From an uncultured Peptococcaceae bacterium (GTDB taxonomy: Bacteria; Bacillota; Peptococcia; Peptococcales; Peptococcaceae), in assembly GCA_900556545.1 (NCBI GenBank), contig USPE01000131.1, positions 1 through 5,695 of the forward strand: a stretch of DNA of 5,695 nt, given 5' to 3'. Of this stretch, positions 5,617 to 5,695 are shown piece after piece; position 1 is the stretch's first letter, and each line of letters begins with the position of its first letter. A model generated the notes under the pieces. It was not told the DNA's origin and did not search any database. It saw only the letters and a program-made list of their open reading frames with translations. A program made the translations under genes and the position numbers.

Positions 5617-5695
5617 TTAAGAAGCATGAGCAATATAAAGAATACGATTGCGAAACCGCTCAAAGTTTCTAACACCAAAACAAATACGCTTTAAT
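5617..5695 (-). CDS. ISL3-family transposase, C-terminal fragment (cut by window edge)
   Basis: On the minus strand an open frame enters at the window edge (first full codon at 5694-5692) and ends at TAA 5619-5617. It encodes 25 residues beginning LKRICFGVRNFERFRNRI and ending LYIAHAS. The pattern KR..FG.RNF.RFRNRIL is the typical C-terminus of ISL3-family DDE transposases, located after the last catalytic acidic residue. The catalytic core is outside the window. The gene is convergent with the peptide operon. Confidence 0.82.
   Translation of the reverse strand, partial: LKRICFGVRNFERFRNRILYIAHAS

Larger units (their letters stand above)
5539..5695 (-). mobile_element. ISL3-family insertion sequence, transposase-3' end (cut by window edge)
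   Basis: The segment starts with GGCTCTTTGTCAA at 5539, the terminal sequence type of ISL3-family elements, and runs to the window edge. It contains a hairpin and the 3' end of a minus-strand transposase gene, in the order expected at the end of such an element. It begins 30 bases after the isomerase stop codon. The other terminal repeat and most of the transposase lie outside the window, so completeness and activity cannot be judged. Confidence 0.8.

Noticed and set aside
5436..5678. Minus-strand open frame with a hydrophobic start, resembling a small membrane protein
   Set aside because: It runs across the transposase end in the wrong frame, through the hairpin and terminal repeat, and into the antisense of the isomerase gene.
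1..5695. CRISPR array, tRNA, rRNA, riboswitch or phage genes
   Set aside because: No regularly spaced repeats, no tRNA-like cloverleaf, and no recognisable leader element or phage module; nearly all the sequence is accounted for by the operon and the element end.

Overview
The window reads as one plus-strand peptide-uptake operon from a low-to-mid GC anaerobe-like member of the Bacillota. The pointers are purine-rich Shine-Dalgarno sites before every gene, GTG and TTG starts, a lipoprotein-anchored binding protein and an ISL3-type element. I cannot name genus or species from the sequence alone.

Layout: (1) positions 1-117 are the last 38 codons of an oligopeptide/dipeptide ABC transporter ATPase (DppD/DppF/OppF type), cut by the window edge. 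(2) 167-1771 encodes a family 5 substrate-binding lipoprotein. (3) 1772-1933 is a 162-base gap with two hairpins, one a perfect 12-bp stem closed by a GAAA tetraloop. (4) 1934-2953 and 2953-3789 encode the two DppB- and DppC-type permeases, overlapping by one base. (5) 3821-4903 encodes an M24 metallopeptidase of the Xaa-Pro aminopeptidase/prolidase type, starting at TTG. (6) 4930-5508 encodes a divergent cyclophilin-type peptidyl-prolyl isomerase. (7) From about 5539 to the right edge lies one end of an ISL3-family insertion sequence: terminal inverted repeat, a hairpin, and the last 25 codons of a minus-strand transposase.

How the genes may work together: the binding protein captures a ligand, probably a peptide, outside the membrane. 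The two permeases and the ATPase(s) import it. The M24 enzyme then cleaves it in the cytoplasm, probably at an Xaa-Pro bond. The adjacent cyclophilin-like protein is suggestive because aminopeptidase P and prolidase act on trans Xaa-Pro bonds and a prolyl isomerase would interconvert cis and trans. The set therefore looks like a proline-peptide import and digestion module. This is inference, and the cyclophilin has lost most of the usual active-site residues, so its activity is open.

The transporter and peptidase families are well known. The points worth a second look are the transporter-peptidase-isomerase linkage, the altered cyclophilin pocket, the structured gap between binding-protein and permease genes, and the insertion sequence abutting the operon end in convergent orientation.
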